A DNA stretch of 38,037 bases from HRBIN24 sp035574155. GTDB lineage: Bacteria > Chloroflexota > Dehalococcoidia > SM23-28-2 > HRBIN24. A program made the translations under genes and the position numbers. Below are positions 1-7,466 of this stretch, piece after piece; position 1 is the stretch's first letter, and the number at the start of each line of letters is the position of its first letter. Location of the stretch: contig DATLZD010000046.1 in the NCBI GenBank assembly GCA_035574155.1, positions 1-38,037 of the forward strand, written 5' to 3'. The notes under the pieces were generated by a model. It made no database searches, had not been told where the DNA came from, and worked only from the letters and a program-made list of their open reading frames with translations.

Positions 1-330
1 GTTGAATATCATCCGGTCCCGCAGTATCCCCGCATTGTTCACCAGGATGTCGATCCGACCAAAGTTGTCCACCGCCGCCTGGATGATGCGCCCCGCCGCC
101 TCGTAGTCGGCCACCGTCTCGTAGTTGGCCACCGCCGTGCCCCCAGCCGCCCTTATCTCCTCCACCACCTGGTCGGCCGGCCCACGGTCGTGGCCCACCC
201 CGTCGGGGCCCACCCCCGGGTCGTTGACCACCACCTTGGCCCCTTCACGGGCGAACAGCAATGCGATGGCGCGGCCGATGCCCCGGCCGGCGCCGGTAAC
301 CACCGCTACCTTACCCTCCAGCTTGCCCAT
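1..330 (-). CDS. SDR-family dehydrogenase, N-terminal 110 residues (cut by window edge)
   Basis: A short-chain dehydrogenase/reductase that would use NAD(P)(H) to oxidise a hydroxyacyl-CoA or similar alcohol. The translation opens with a Rossmann fold: a TGAGRGIG cofactor motif at residues 12-19, an ND-PG stretch near 46-49 and the NNAG motif near 101-104. The catalytic Ser-Tyr-Lys part lies beyond the window edge. The segment from the ND-PG stretch to NNAG resembles the dehydrogenase part of peroxisomal multifunctional enzyme type 2 and its bacterial single-domain relatives. ATG start with an AGGAGGAGG ribosome site. It is the last visible gene of an operon with two MaoC hydratases, a thiolase-like protein and a DUF35 protein, so a (3R)-hydroxyacyl-CoA dehydrogenase role is likely. 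Family certain, substrate inferred. Confidence 0.88.
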   Translation of the reverse strand, partial: MGKLEGKVAVVTGAGRGIGRAIALLFAREGAKVVVNDPGVGPDGVGHDRGPADQVVEEIRAAGGTAVANYETVADYEAAGRIIQAAVDNFGRIDILVNNAGILRDRMIFN

Positions 331-358
331 GGGTCCTCCTCCTGATGCGTCTGCGGCC

Positions 359-796
359 TCAGCGGCCCCGCGATGGCAGGACCACGACGGCAGTCCCTGG
401 GGTGGTCTTCTGGCCGTCCTCGCTCTCGGTCCACACGTCCAGCTCCACCAGGTTGCGCCCGTCCTCCTGGTACTTCCTGGTCACCACACCCTTGCAGACC
501 ACGTTCTTGTTCACCAGGTCCATGCCCCGGTACTGGCAGGTCAGCCGCCTGATGCGTCCGCCGGGGGCGATCCACTCGTGCAGCATGCGCCCCAGCAGGG
601 CGTGCTTGAGGGCCCCGTGCACGATCCGTTCCGGCAGCTGATTGCCGATGGCGAAGTCCTTGTCGTAGTGGATCTGGTAGAAGTCACCTGAGGCGGCGGC
701 CCACATGACCAGCCGTTGCGAGTCGCAGTGGACCGTCAGGCTGGGCACTTCCTGCCCCTCGTGGACGTCCTCGAAGTAGAGCTGCTGCTCGCTCAT
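359..796 (-). CDS. MaoC-type enoyl-CoA hydratase, catalytic subunit
   Basis: A 145-residue hot-dog-fold protein of the MaoC/R-hydratase family, which adds water to a trans-2-enoyl-CoA. The hydratase-2 motif is visible as SGD-FYQIH-YDKDFA, with the expected Asp38 and His43 pair, so this subunit looks catalytically competent. Start ATG with a GGGAGG ribosome site. It lies 15 bp downstream of a second MaoC-like gene that lacks these residues, which suggests a heteromeric hydratase of one active and one structural or substrate-binding half, as in mycobacterial ChsH1-ChsH2. The SDR gene follows 28 bp downstream. Family assignment is strong; steroid or other bulky acyl-CoA substrate is inference from the neighbours. 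Confidence 0.85.
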   Translation of the reverse strand: MSEQQLYFEDVHEGQEVPSLTVHCDSQRLVMWAAASGDFYQIHYDKDFAIGNQLPERIVHGALKHALLGRMLHEWIAPGGRIRRLTCQYRGMDLVNKNVVCKGVVTRKYQEDGRNLVELDVWTESEDGQKTTPGTAVVVLPSRGR

Positions 797-811
797 GGCC
801 CCTGCCTCCCT

Positions 812-1282
812 TCAGTACTGGATTAGGGTGCCTCGGACCTTGGCCACCACCTGGTCACCCCTCCGGTAGGTCATCTCGTTGACCATGATGAGCATCTTGC
901 CCAGCCTCCCCTCCCGTTCCTGGATGTCCACCAGCTTGCGGGTCATGGTCAGCACGTCGCCGGCGCAGATGTCATCGAAATACTCGATGTCGGTGCCACC
1001 GTTGAGGACGCGCCGCAGCCCGGTCTGGAAGGGAGGGAGGTAGTCGGCCCGCTGGGGGCGGGCAGGGTTATAAACGGGGTGCCCCAGGAAGCCGGGGGGC
1101 GCCGGTATGCTGCGGTAGCCGCGCCGCCTGGCCTCCTCCTCGTCGTAGAAGACGGGGTCGGTGTAGCCCACCGCCCGGGCGAACATGCGGCAGGCCGTCT
1201 TGTCCACCTCCACCGTCACGGGCTCCGACTCGCGGCCTATGTAGGAGCGCATCTCGTCGGTGATGAGGGATGGCTGCGTCAT
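812..1282 (-). CDS. MaoC N-terminal-type (FAS1_DH) hydratase subunit lacking the catalytic dyad
   Basis: A 156-residue hot-dog-fold protein resembling the MaoC_dehydrat_N domain. The helix that would carry the Asp/His dyad reads AVGYTDPVFYDEEEA: the His position is Tyr46 and the GD pair is absent, so the protein is probably a non-catalytic partner that shapes the acyl-CoA pocket. Start ATG with a strong AAAGGAGG site. It is followed 15 bp later by the catalytic MaoC gene, an arrangement that fits an obligate heteromer. A 71-bp gap separates it from the PHP gene upstream, and I see no terminator there. Partner assignment is inferred from gene order and the missing residues. Confidence 0.82.
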   Translation of the reverse strand: MTQPSLITDEMRSYIGRESEPVTVEVDKTACRMFARAVGYTDPVFYDEEEARRRGYRSIPAPPGFLGHPVYNPARPQRADYLPPFQTGLRRVLNGGTDIEYFDDICAGDVLTMTRKLVDIQEREGRLGKMLIMVNEMTYRRGDQVVAKVRGTLIQY

Positions 1283-1353
1283 GGGGGTCCCTCCTTTGAG
1301 CCTGACCTGGGCCTGGCAGCCCGTGGGAAGGATACACCACCCTCACGGACGCG

Positions 1354-2001
1354 TCAAACCGTTCTCGCCCGCAGGATGACGGGCCGGAAGAGGCCCTGAC
1401 GCAGGGCGGCGATGAGGTCGCCCAGTTCGCGCACCGGCACCAGGAACTCGGTGGCGCAGGAGCCCACATCGGCCAGCGTGTGGGCGTCGCTGCCCGCCAC
1501 CGTGGGCAGCCCCAGCCGCTGGGACAGCTCCTGCGAGAACCGGTTCTCGTGCTCACGCCCTCGGCCGTTGAAGGCCTCCAGGGCGCAGACATGGGGATAG
1601 CAGGGGTTGGCCAGGGCCCGGCCCAGGGCCTCCTCCCAGGCGCCGTCCCGCCCCGGCTCCCAGGGCACCTGTCGACGGTAGGGATGAGCAGCCACCAGCA
1701 CCGCCCCCGCCTCCCTAGCCAGCCGCGCCAGCACCTCAACGCGGTCCATGCCGAAGACGTAGCGCTCCAGTCCGTAGGCCAGGACATGGCCGTGGGCGGT
1801 GTTGACCTCCATCCCCGGCAGCACCAGGAAGCGGTGCCGACGCGAGAGTCGCTCTATCTCCGAAGGCTCCCAAGCGAAGTCGTGCTCCGTGAGGCAGATG
1901 CCGTCCAGCCCCGCTGCCTTGGCCGCCTCCACCAGCTCGTCGGGCGACAGCTGGCTGTCATAGGAGAGGCGGGCGGTATGGGCATGGAGGTCGATGAGCA
2001 T
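1354..2001 (-). CDS. PHP-domain metal-dependent phosphoesterase
   Basis: A 215-residue protein with the polymerase-and-histidinol-phosphatase (PHP) fold. Metal-binding motifs appear in order: DLHAHT at the N terminus, TEHD near residue 40, PGMEVN with HGH near 65, AAHP near 95, an EAFNG segment near 130, and GSDAH near 165. These are the usual ligands of the trinuclear metal site. Family members hydrolyse phosphomonoesters or small nucleotides; the substrate cannot be told from sequence. The start is the ATG directly before the metal motif, 9 bp after the thiolase stop codon; a longer reading would run far into the thiolase gene. Its position inside an acyl-CoA operon is unusual and no link to that pathway is established. 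Confidence 0.85.
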   Translation of the reverse strand: MLIDLHAHTARLSYDSQLSPDELVEAAKAAGLDGICLTEHDFAWEPSEIERLSRRHRFLVLPGMEVNTAHGHVLAYGLERYVFGMDRVEVLARLAREAGAVLVAAHPYRRQVPWEPGRDGAWEEALGRALANPCYPHVCALEAFNGRGREHENRFSQELSQRLGLPTVAGSDAHTLADVGSCATEFLVPVRELGDLIAALRQGLFRPVILRARTV

Positions 2002-2009
2002 GGCGCTGT

Positions 2010-3227
2010 TCAGTCGGCTGCCAGCACCAGGGTGCCGGTGGCCGAGAGGGTGCCGCCGGTGGTGTTGACCAGGGCAACCTTGGCGCCGGGCACCTGCCTG
2101 GGGCCACACTCCCCCCGCAGTTGCCGCACCGCCTCGATGATCGGGAAGATGCCATACATGCCCGGGTGGGTGTAGGAGAGGCCCCCGCCGTTGGTGTTCA
2201 GGGGGAAGTCGCCCCCAGGCGCCGTCCGCTGCCCCGACACGAAGGGGCCTCCCTCCCCCTTGGCACAGAAGCCCAGCTCCTCCAGCGTCACCAGCACCGT
2301 GTAGGTGAAGGAGTCATAGACCTCCACCACGTCGATGTCCTCGTGCCTCACCCCGGCCATGGCCATGGCCCGCGGTCCCGAATAGCGGGCCGGCGTCTGG
2401 GTCAGGTCGGGCATGGCCGTCAGCGTCATGTGGGTGTGGGAAGTGGCCGCCCCCAGCACCCACACCGGCCGCTTGCGGCAGTCCCGCGCCCGCTCGGCGC
2501 TGGTCAGGACCACCGCCCCGCCTGCGTCGGTCACCAGGCAGCAGTCGTACAGGTGGAAGGGGTAGACCACCCAGCGCGATGACAGCACGTCCTCGATGGT
2601 CAGGGGCTCCCGCATCATGGCCTTGGGATTGAGCATGGCCCACTTGCGGGTGGCCACCGCTATCTCCGCCAGCTGCTCGTGGGTGGTCCCGTACTGGTGC
2701 ATGTGGCGCATGCAGGCCAGGGCATACTGCCCCACCGGCCCGCCCACGTAGTAGGGCGCCTCGAACTGGGCCGCCGGCGCCCAGGGATCCATCATCCCCC
2801 GAGCACCGCCCCGGCCCCGGTCCGAGTGGCCCCGCTGGCCGTGGGTGATGACGGCCACCCGACATATGCCGGCTGCGATGGCCAGGGCAGCGTGCTCCAG
2901 CTGTATGGCGAAGGAGGAGCCACCCGTCATGGTGCTATCGGTGAAGGTGGGGACTATCCCCAGGTACTCGGCTACCTGCACGCTGGCCATCCCCCCCGCC
3001 GAGCAGGTGAGGACGGCGTCCACCTCCGACTTGTCGATGCCGGCATCGGCCAGGGCGTTGCGGGCCGCCTCGGCATGCAACTGCAGGGTGGACTTGTGGG
3101 GCACTATGCCTATCTCGTCGCTCTCATCCACCCCCACGATGGCCACCTTGCGCAGCAGCTCCCGCCCCCCACGGATGTCCAGCTTCTCCAGCGGGTGGAT
3201 CCGCTCCTCGGCCATCGCCTCAGGCAT
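2010..3227 (-). CDS. Thiolase-like protein of the SCP-x/Ltp2 type (probable acyl-CoA aldolase)
   Basis: A 405-residue thiolase-fold protein of the lipid-transfer-protein thiolase group. Where true thiolases have the nucleophilic cysteine the sequence reads STMTGGSSFAIQ (residues 98-109), with no cysteine. The C-terminal part keeps a GGG-LSYTHPGMYG loop (347-359) with His354 and tyrosines 352 and 358, and ends with the NTTGGTLSATGT motif. Loss of the cysteine together with a DUF35 gene next door fits Ltp2-type retro-aldolases, which cleave a hydroxyacyl-CoA side chain, rather than claisen thiolysis. The ATG at 3227 is preceded by GAGGAGGGTGACC and overlaps the DUF35 gene by 8 bp, indicating translational coupling. 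Family strong; reaction inferred. Confidence 0.87.
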   Translation of the reverse strand: MPEAMAEERIHPLEKLDIRGGRELLRKVAIVGVDESDEIGIVPHKSTLQLHAEAARNALADAGIDKSEVDAVLTCSAGGMASVQVAEYLGIVPTFTDSTMTGGSSFAIQLEHAALAIAAGICRVAVITHGQRGHSDRGRGGARGMMDPWAPAAQFEAPYYVGGPVGQYALACMRHMHQYGTTHEQLAEIAVATRKWAMLNPKAMMREPLTIEDVLSSRWVVYPFHLYDCCLVTDAGGAVVLTSAERARDCRKRPVWVLGAATSHTHMTLTAMPDLTQTPARYSGPRAMAMAGVRHEDIDVVEVYDSFTYTVLVTLEELGFCAKGEGGPFVSGQRTAPGGDFPLNTNGGGLSYTHPGMYGIFPIIEAVRQLRGECGPRQVPGAKVALVNTTGGTLSATGTLVLAAD

Positions 3228-3666
3228 GGTCACCCTCCTCATCGGCCACGGGCCGGAACTTGGGCAGGCTGATGCGCTCGTTGACGTCCTCGAACACCAC
3301 CTCCACCGGCATGTCGCAGCGCACCTTCCCCGGCTCCGGCTCCACACCCACCAGCGCCGTATACAGCCGCACCCCCTCCTCCAGCTCCACGATGGCCGTC
3401 ACGTAGGGCACCTCCGGCTCCCAGGCCGGGTGAAAGGCCCGGTAGTGGATGGCGAAGGTGTAGACCTTGCCCCGGCCGCTGGCCTGCCGCCACTCCACGT
3501 CCCAGGCGAAGCAGTGGGGACAGAAGTCGCGGGGGTACCAGAAGAAGCGCTGGCAGCGGCGGCAGTAGGGCAGCCACAGCTCGTGCTGCCGGCACTTCTC
3601 CCAGAAGAAGCGCGTCTCCGGGCTGGGCTCCGGCACAGGCTTCAGGTAAGGTCGGGCCTGGGTCAA
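3220..3666 (-). CDS. DUF35 OB-fold protein with rubredoxin-like zinc ribbon
   Basis: A 148-residue acyl-CoA-associated OB-fold protein. An N-terminal helix (FFWEKCRQHE) is followed by a zinc ribbon with Cys35, Cys38, Cys49 and Cys52, then the OB-fold core. DUF35 proteins form obligate complexes with thiolase-like partners; in the mycobacterial steroid pathway the DUF35 part of ChsH2 is needed by Ltp2. The partner here is the overlapping downstream gene. I chose the TTG at 3664-3666 because GGAGGAG lies just upstream. A GTG at 3720 is in frame and close to a predicted transcription start, but its extra 18 residues look non-coding. First gene of the operon. Confidence 0.83.
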   Translation of the reverse strand: MTQARPYLKPVPEPSPETRFFWEKCRQHELWLPYCRRCQRFFWYPRDFCPHCFAWDVEWRQASGRGKVYTFAIHYRAFHPAWEPEVPYVTAIVELEEGVRLYTALVGVEPEPGKVRCDMPVEVVFEDVNERISLPKFRPVADEEGDHA

Positions 3667-3726
3667 GGCTCTCCTCCCATGACAGAGGGAGGCCAGGCTC
3701 GGCCTCCCGCGTCCCTCCACGCCCCG

Positions 3727-3755
3727 ATGTTAGATACCCTTCCCGTGAGGGTCAA
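3727..3755 (-). promoter_or_regulatory. Putative sigma70-type promoter of the DUF35/thiolase/MaoC operon
   Basis: Reading on the minus strand, TTGACC (3755-3750) is followed after 17 bp by TAACAT (3732-3727). The -35 matches five of six consensus bases and the -10 four of six. Predicted transcription would begin near 3720, leaving a leader of about 54 nt before the TTG start with its ribosome site. Found by eye only. Confidence 0.45.
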
Positions 3756-3867
3756 GGTTCCCGCCTGTGTCTGCGGCGGGTCCCTTATGGGGCACCTTCG
3801 ACCGATCAGGTGCAGCCTTTACAGATCTGTGGCTAGCAGATGCCTCTTGCGACAACAGTCACCAAGG

Positions 3868-4409
3868 CTACCAGTGCACGCTGCGAGTCCAGTTGGTCCA
3901 CCAGTCCAACACATCGAGTGCGCCTTCCACCTTCTCGCCACACGGCCAGCGGAAGCCCGGTTTCGTTGTGCCCCAGTCATCAGTAGTGTACTGGCTCCAG
4001 GGGTCGCGCGGAGTGATGACAGCATTGGTAGCGGTGCCATTGTGCTCATGAACATGGGGTCCTGTGATTGAACATGACCTTGTCTTCTCCGGGTACTTCA
4101 TTGCCGCGGCTCCCCAGCTGTTCCTAGTGCCGTAAGGACTCACAAGGACGTCTCTAGGCCAGCCTGGCACGTGCTCCGGACCAGGCTGGGCATGCGTGTA
4201 CATGAGGGTGGCGAATACGAAGTTCGGCTCGCCAGGATATGTGATCTTTACCTGAGCGTGTTCGTCGTGCTGTCACCGCCGGCCGAGGGAGTGAAGAGAA
4301 GTTTGACCAGCCCATGGTCAGCTAGCGCTGGCCGAGCAACATTGCCAACCCCGCTCCCCACGCCAACGGCGACGGCCAGCAGCGCCAGAAGAGCGGTCAG
4401 GTGCCTCAC
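3868..4409 (-). pseudogene. Frameshifted gene for an exported protein of unknown function
   Basis: A GTG at 4409, overlapping the upstream gene's stop by four bases (GTGA), opens a reading frame with a clear Sec signal peptide (MRHLTALLALLAVAVGVG, cleavage near ARPALA-D, residues 26-31). It hits a TAA at 4250-4248 after 53 codons. A second frame, open from 4272 to a TAG at 3870-3868, continues with well-composed protein sequence rich in Trp, Pro, His and Asn (for example a GPHVHEHNG segment). Joining the two requires a single-base shift between about 4250 and 4272 and would give a secreted protein of about 180 residues. I recognise no family. Either a real pseudogene or a sequencing error; the lower GC of this stretch also differs from the neighbours. 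Confidence 0.55.
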
Positions 4410-5137
4410 CGGTTCAGCCCCTCGGCGATCTTGATGAGCTGGTCAATGCTGAGGTTGCCCCGCACGATAGTGATTCCAAAGGCCTCGCGAACCAAGACCT
4501 GTTGAGGAAGGAATCTGTAGCTTTTGCCAGTGGCGGGGTCTACCACGTCAGGGGAACGGACGAGAACCGCCGGGCGGCCATCGATAGCGGTAGCTTCCAT
4601 GTACTCCCGTGGAGCCATCGCATGCAACGCGGCGTTAAGCCCCCTGATAATGGTCACGTCCCCTTGGTCAAAGTAATATTCGCGCCCTGATTGCAGGACG
4701 ATCGAGCGGTCATAGGCACAGACGAATGTGGGGAGTTGGACCACCTGGTGGGGCGGGCCCGGCAAATAGGAGGGCCTGATCTCGAGCGGAGTGCCGATGG
4801 CGACGCCAGGATCCGCTTCCTGGGCGGGAGCGGGACATTTGCCAATGTCTAGCGCTTCACCTTCGGCCACGAAGCGAATACCACCAAGCTCCCCCACGAA
4901 CTTGGGAAGGCTATTGTAGGCAACGGCTATCTCCCTAGCCCGCTCCCGGAGCGCCTCCAATCGCTGGTGCTCCAAAGATCCTGGCTCGATTATGGGTGGC
5001 CCAGGCATCCGCTGGGGCTGGTGGGCTAGGGTATAGGTGATACGGTAGGCCGCAAATCCTGCGCCGGCCGCCAAGGCCACAGCGGCCCCAACGACACCCA
5101 CCTTGAGCGCAAAGTTGGACAACAAGCGGTAGTTCAC
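4406..5137 (-). CDS. Membrane-anchored protein of unknown function
   Basis: A protein of about 243 residues. One hydrophobic segment near residues 11-34 (VGVVGAAVALAAGAGFAAY) anchors it, with the rest probably outside the membrane; the exterior part has two cysteines (KCPAP and FVCAYD) that could form a disulphide. I do not recognise the family. The GTG at 5137 is chosen because GGAGGGG lies upstream; another in-frame GTG at 5170 would add 11 residues. The downstream secreted-protein gene overlaps its stop by four bases, so the two form a translationally coupled pair, perhaps an envelope complex. Base composition is less GC-rich than the adjacent nuo operon, which hints at an accessory origin. 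Confidence 0.7.
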   Translation of the reverse strand: MNYRLLSNFALKVGVVGAAVALAAGAGFAAYRITYTLAHQPQRMPGPPIIEPGSLEHQRLEALRERAREIAVAYNSLPKFVGELGGIRFVAEGEALDIGKCPAPAQEADPGVAIGTPLEIRPSYLPGPPHQVVQLPTFVCAYDRSIVLQSGREYYFDQGDVTIIRGLNAALHAMAPREYMEATAIDGRPAVLVRSPDVVDPATGKSYRFLPQQVLVREAFGITIVRGNLSIDQLIKIAEGLNR

Positions 5138-5344
5138 CGTCAGACTCCCCTCCTGCCCGCAGTCTAACACCGCTGCCCCCCCGTCAAGACTGTGGCATTG
5201 TGGAAAACGTCACTTAGTGTAGCGGCTCGCTGTCACTCGCGTGCAGCAGCACCCCACGGTTGGCCAAAGGGAGCCCTAACATCGATAATAAATTGTCTAA
5301 TCGCTGTTGCGGACGGCAGGCGAGGGTGAACTGCGCCCTGCGCC

Positions 5345-5373
5345 TTGTTCCCGTGGCCCCCCCGTGTTATACT
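5345..5373 (+). promoter_or_regulatory. Putative promoter of the nuo operon
   Basis: TTGTTC (5345-5350) and TATACT (5368-5373) are separated by 17 bp. The -10 matches five of six consensus bases. Transcription would start near 5380, about 38 nt before the nuoA ATG. The 280-bp gap to the divergent gene at 5137 contains no other ORF I can support. Confidence 0.5.
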
Positions 5374-5417
5374 GCGCACAGCGAGCAAGGGAGAAAATTC
5401 ACAATTCGCCCTGGGCT

Positions 5418-5789
5418 ATGCTGTCTGAGTGGGGCCACGTCGGTTTCCTGTTGGTGCTAGCCATCATATTCCCCCTGGGTGGCGTGGCCACCTCCTGGCT
5501 CTTCTCCCGCCTGCGCCTGCGCCCCGACCGCCCCAACCGGGTGAAGGAGGATACCTACGAGTGCGGCATCCCCACCGAGGGGCCGGCCTGGGTCCAGTTC
5601 AACTTCCGCTACTACGTGTTCGCCCTGCTGTTCGTGATCTTCGATGTGGAGGCCGTGTTCCTCTTCCCCTGGGCCACCTCCCTGGAGAGGGTGGCGGTGG
5701 CCGGCTTCATCGAGGTCCTGACCTTCGTGCTGGTGCTCTTCATCGGCCTCATCTACGCCTGGCGCAAGAGGGCACTGGAGTGGCTGTGA
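5418..5789 (+). CDS. nuoA: NADH-quinone oxidoreductase (complex I) subunit A
   Basis: A 123-residue membrane subunit of respiratory complex I, at the junction of the quinone-binding and membrane arms. Three transmembrane helices are visible (residues about 8-28, 64-84 and 93-113), and the family loop YECGIPTEGPAWVQFNFRYY lies between the first two. The ATG at 5418 gives the expected family length; an upstream in-frame ATG at 5307 would add an unlikely polar extension that runs through the promoter. The ribosome site is weak. The usual neighbour nuoB is absent: only 37 bp separate this gene from nuoC. Confidence 0.95.
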   Translation: MLSEWGHVGFLLVLAIIFPLGGVATSWLFSRLRLRPDRPNRVKEDTYECGIPTEGPAWVQFNFRYYVFALLFVIFDVEAVFLFPWATSLERVAVAGFIEVLTFVLVLFIGLIYAWRKRALEWL

Positions 5790-5826
5790 GGTCGGCACCT
5801 GACGGCGGCCGCAGCCGCCGACGTGC

Positions 5827-6360
5827 ATGGGGGGCCTAACGGTGGCCACCCGTTACCTTTCGGGCCTGGAGCTGGCCCACCGCATCTCCCAGCGCCTGCC
5901 CGAGGCGGTGGTGGACGCCAACCCGGAGTGGGTCGAGGTGCGCCCCGAGGCCCTGACGGAGGTCTGCCGCCTCCTACGGGAGGACGAGGAGACGGACTTC
6001 CACTTCCTCAGCTGCCTCACCGCCGTGGACCGCCTCGACCACTTCGAGGTGGTCTACCACCTGCAGTCCCTGCGCCGCAACCAGTTGGGCGTCCTGAAGG
6101 TCAAGGTCTGGGACAGGGAGGAGCCGGAGGTCCCCTCCGTGACCTCCATCTGGCCAGGGGCCGAGCTGCAGGAGCGGGAGGCCTATGACCTCATGGGCAT
6201 CCGCTTCCGCGGCCATCCCGACCTGCGCCGCCTGTTCCTTTGGGAGGGGTTCCCCGGCCACCCGCTGCGTAAGGACTGGTTGGGGATGCCCGGCCAGCGC
6301 ATGCCGGGACTACAGCGCTTCCCGGGCGAGCCCGGGGAGCCAGACACGGGGAGGGGTTAG
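5827..6360 (+). CDS. nuoC: NADH-quinone oxidoreductase subunit C
   Basis: A 177-residue hydrophilic subunit (30-kDa type) of the complex I quinone module, which packs against NuoD. The diagnostic signature EREAYDLMGIRFRGHPDLRR is present at about residues 118-137, followed by GFPGHPLRKDW, the classic end of the family core. The ATG at 5827 is used; a GTG at 5842 preceded by a G-rich stretch is a reasonable alternative start. It is a separate gene, not fused to NuoD, and sits 2 bp ahead of nuoD. Confidence 0.95.
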   Translation: MGGLTVATRYLSGLELAHRISQRLPEAVVDANPEWVEVRPEALTEVCRLLREDEETDFHFLSCLTAVDRLDHFEVVYHLQSLRRNQLGVLKVKVWDREEPEVPSVTSIWPGAELQEREAYDLMGIRFRGHPDLRRLFLWEGFPGHPLRKDWLGMPGQRMPGLQRFPGEPGEPDTGRG

Positions 6361-6362
6361 CG

Positions 6363-7466
6363 GTGGCCATGCGCACCGAGCCCTTCGTGGTGAACGTGGG
6401 TCCCCAGCACCCCAGCACCCACGGCGTGTTCCGCCTGCGCCTCACCCTGGACGGGGAGCGCATAGTCGAATGCCAGATGGTGATGGGCTATCTCCACCGC
6501 AGCATGGAGAAGCTGGCCGAGGAGCGGTCCTACACCCAGAACATCCCCTTCACCGACCGGACGGACTACCTGGCGGCCATGACCGGTAACCTGGCCTACT
6601 GTCTGGCGGTGGAGAAGCTGGCCTCGGTGCCGGTGCCGCCCCGTGCCCAGTGGATCCGGACCATCATGGCGGAGCTGCAGCGTATCGCCTCCCATTGCAT
6701 GGCCATCGGCACCTTCGTCAACGACTGCGGCGCCTGGCACACGCCCCTCCTCTACATGATGCGCGAGCGGGAGAAGGTGCTGGACCTGTTCGAGTTGGCC
6801 TGCGGCGCCCGCCTGACCACCAACTACATGCGCATCGGCGGCGTGTCCCGTGACCTCCCGCCCGAGTTCTTGCCCCGCCTGCGCGACTTCGTGCGGGAGA
6901 TGCCGCAACGCATCGCCGAATACGAGGACCTCCTGGTGGAGAACGAGATCCTCATTGCCCGCTCCCGCGGCATCGGCGTGCTGCCCGCCGACAAGGCCAT
7001 CGCCTACTCGGTGTCGGGGCCCATGCTGCGGGGGTCGGGGGTGGCCTGGGACCTGCGCAAGGCCGACCCCTACGCCGCCTACGACCAGGTGGAGTTCGAC
7101 ATCCCCGTGGGCACCAACGGCGACTGCTACGACCGCTTCATGGTCCGCCTGGCCGAGATGCGGCAGTCGGTCCGCATCCTGGAGCAGGCCCTGGACATGA
7201 TACCCTCCGGCCCCTACCAGACGCCGGTGCCCCTGGCCCTGCAACCGCCACCGGGGGAGGCCTACGGGCGCATCGAGTCGCCGAGGGGGGAGTTGGGCTT
7301 CTATGTGGTCAGCGACGGCGGCCCCGCGCCCTTCCGCTTCCATATCCGCTCCCCCTCCCTCATCAACCTGACGCCCCTGCCCGAGCTGGTGAAGGGCATG
7401 ACAGTGGCCGACGCCATCGTCATCCTGGGCAGCGTCGACATCGTGGTGGGGGAGGTGGACCGGTGA
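6363..7466 (+). CDS. nuoD: NADH-quinone oxidoreductase subunit D
   Basis: A 367-residue 49-kDa-type subunit that forms the quinone-binding site with NuoB. The N-terminal NVGPQHPSTHGVFRL loop, which lines the quinone head-group site, is at residues 11-25. The nickel-ligand cysteines of related hydrogenases are absent, as expected for complex I. The GTG at 6363 follows a GGGGAGGGG site at good spacing; an ATG two codons later is possible. The stop overlaps the nuoH start (GTGA). The NuoB partner that would carry cluster N2 is not encoded here. Confidence 0.96.
   Translation: MAMRTEPFVVNVGPQHPSTHGVFRLRLTLDGERIVECQMVMGYLHRSMEKLAEERSYTQNIPFTDRTDYLAAMTGNLAYCLAVEKLASVPVPPRAQWIRTIMAELQRIASHCMAIGTFVNDCGAWHTPLLYMMREREKVLDLFELACGARLTTNYMRIGGVSRDLPPEFLPRLRDFVREMPQRIAEYEDLLVENEILIARSRGIGVLPADKAIAYSVSGPMLRGSGVAWDLRKADPYAAYDQVEFDIPVGTNGDCYDRFMVRLAEMRQSVRILEQALDMIPSGPYQTPVPLALQPPPGEAYGRIESPRGELGFYVVSDGGPAPFRFHIRSPSLINLTPLPELVKGMTVADAIVILGSVDIVVGEVDR

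Noticed and set aside
3667..3720. Longer DUF35 start at GTG 3720
   Set aside because: The added residues look non-coding and the TTG at 3666 has a GGAGGAG site; kept only as an alternative because 3720 coincides with the predicted transcription start.
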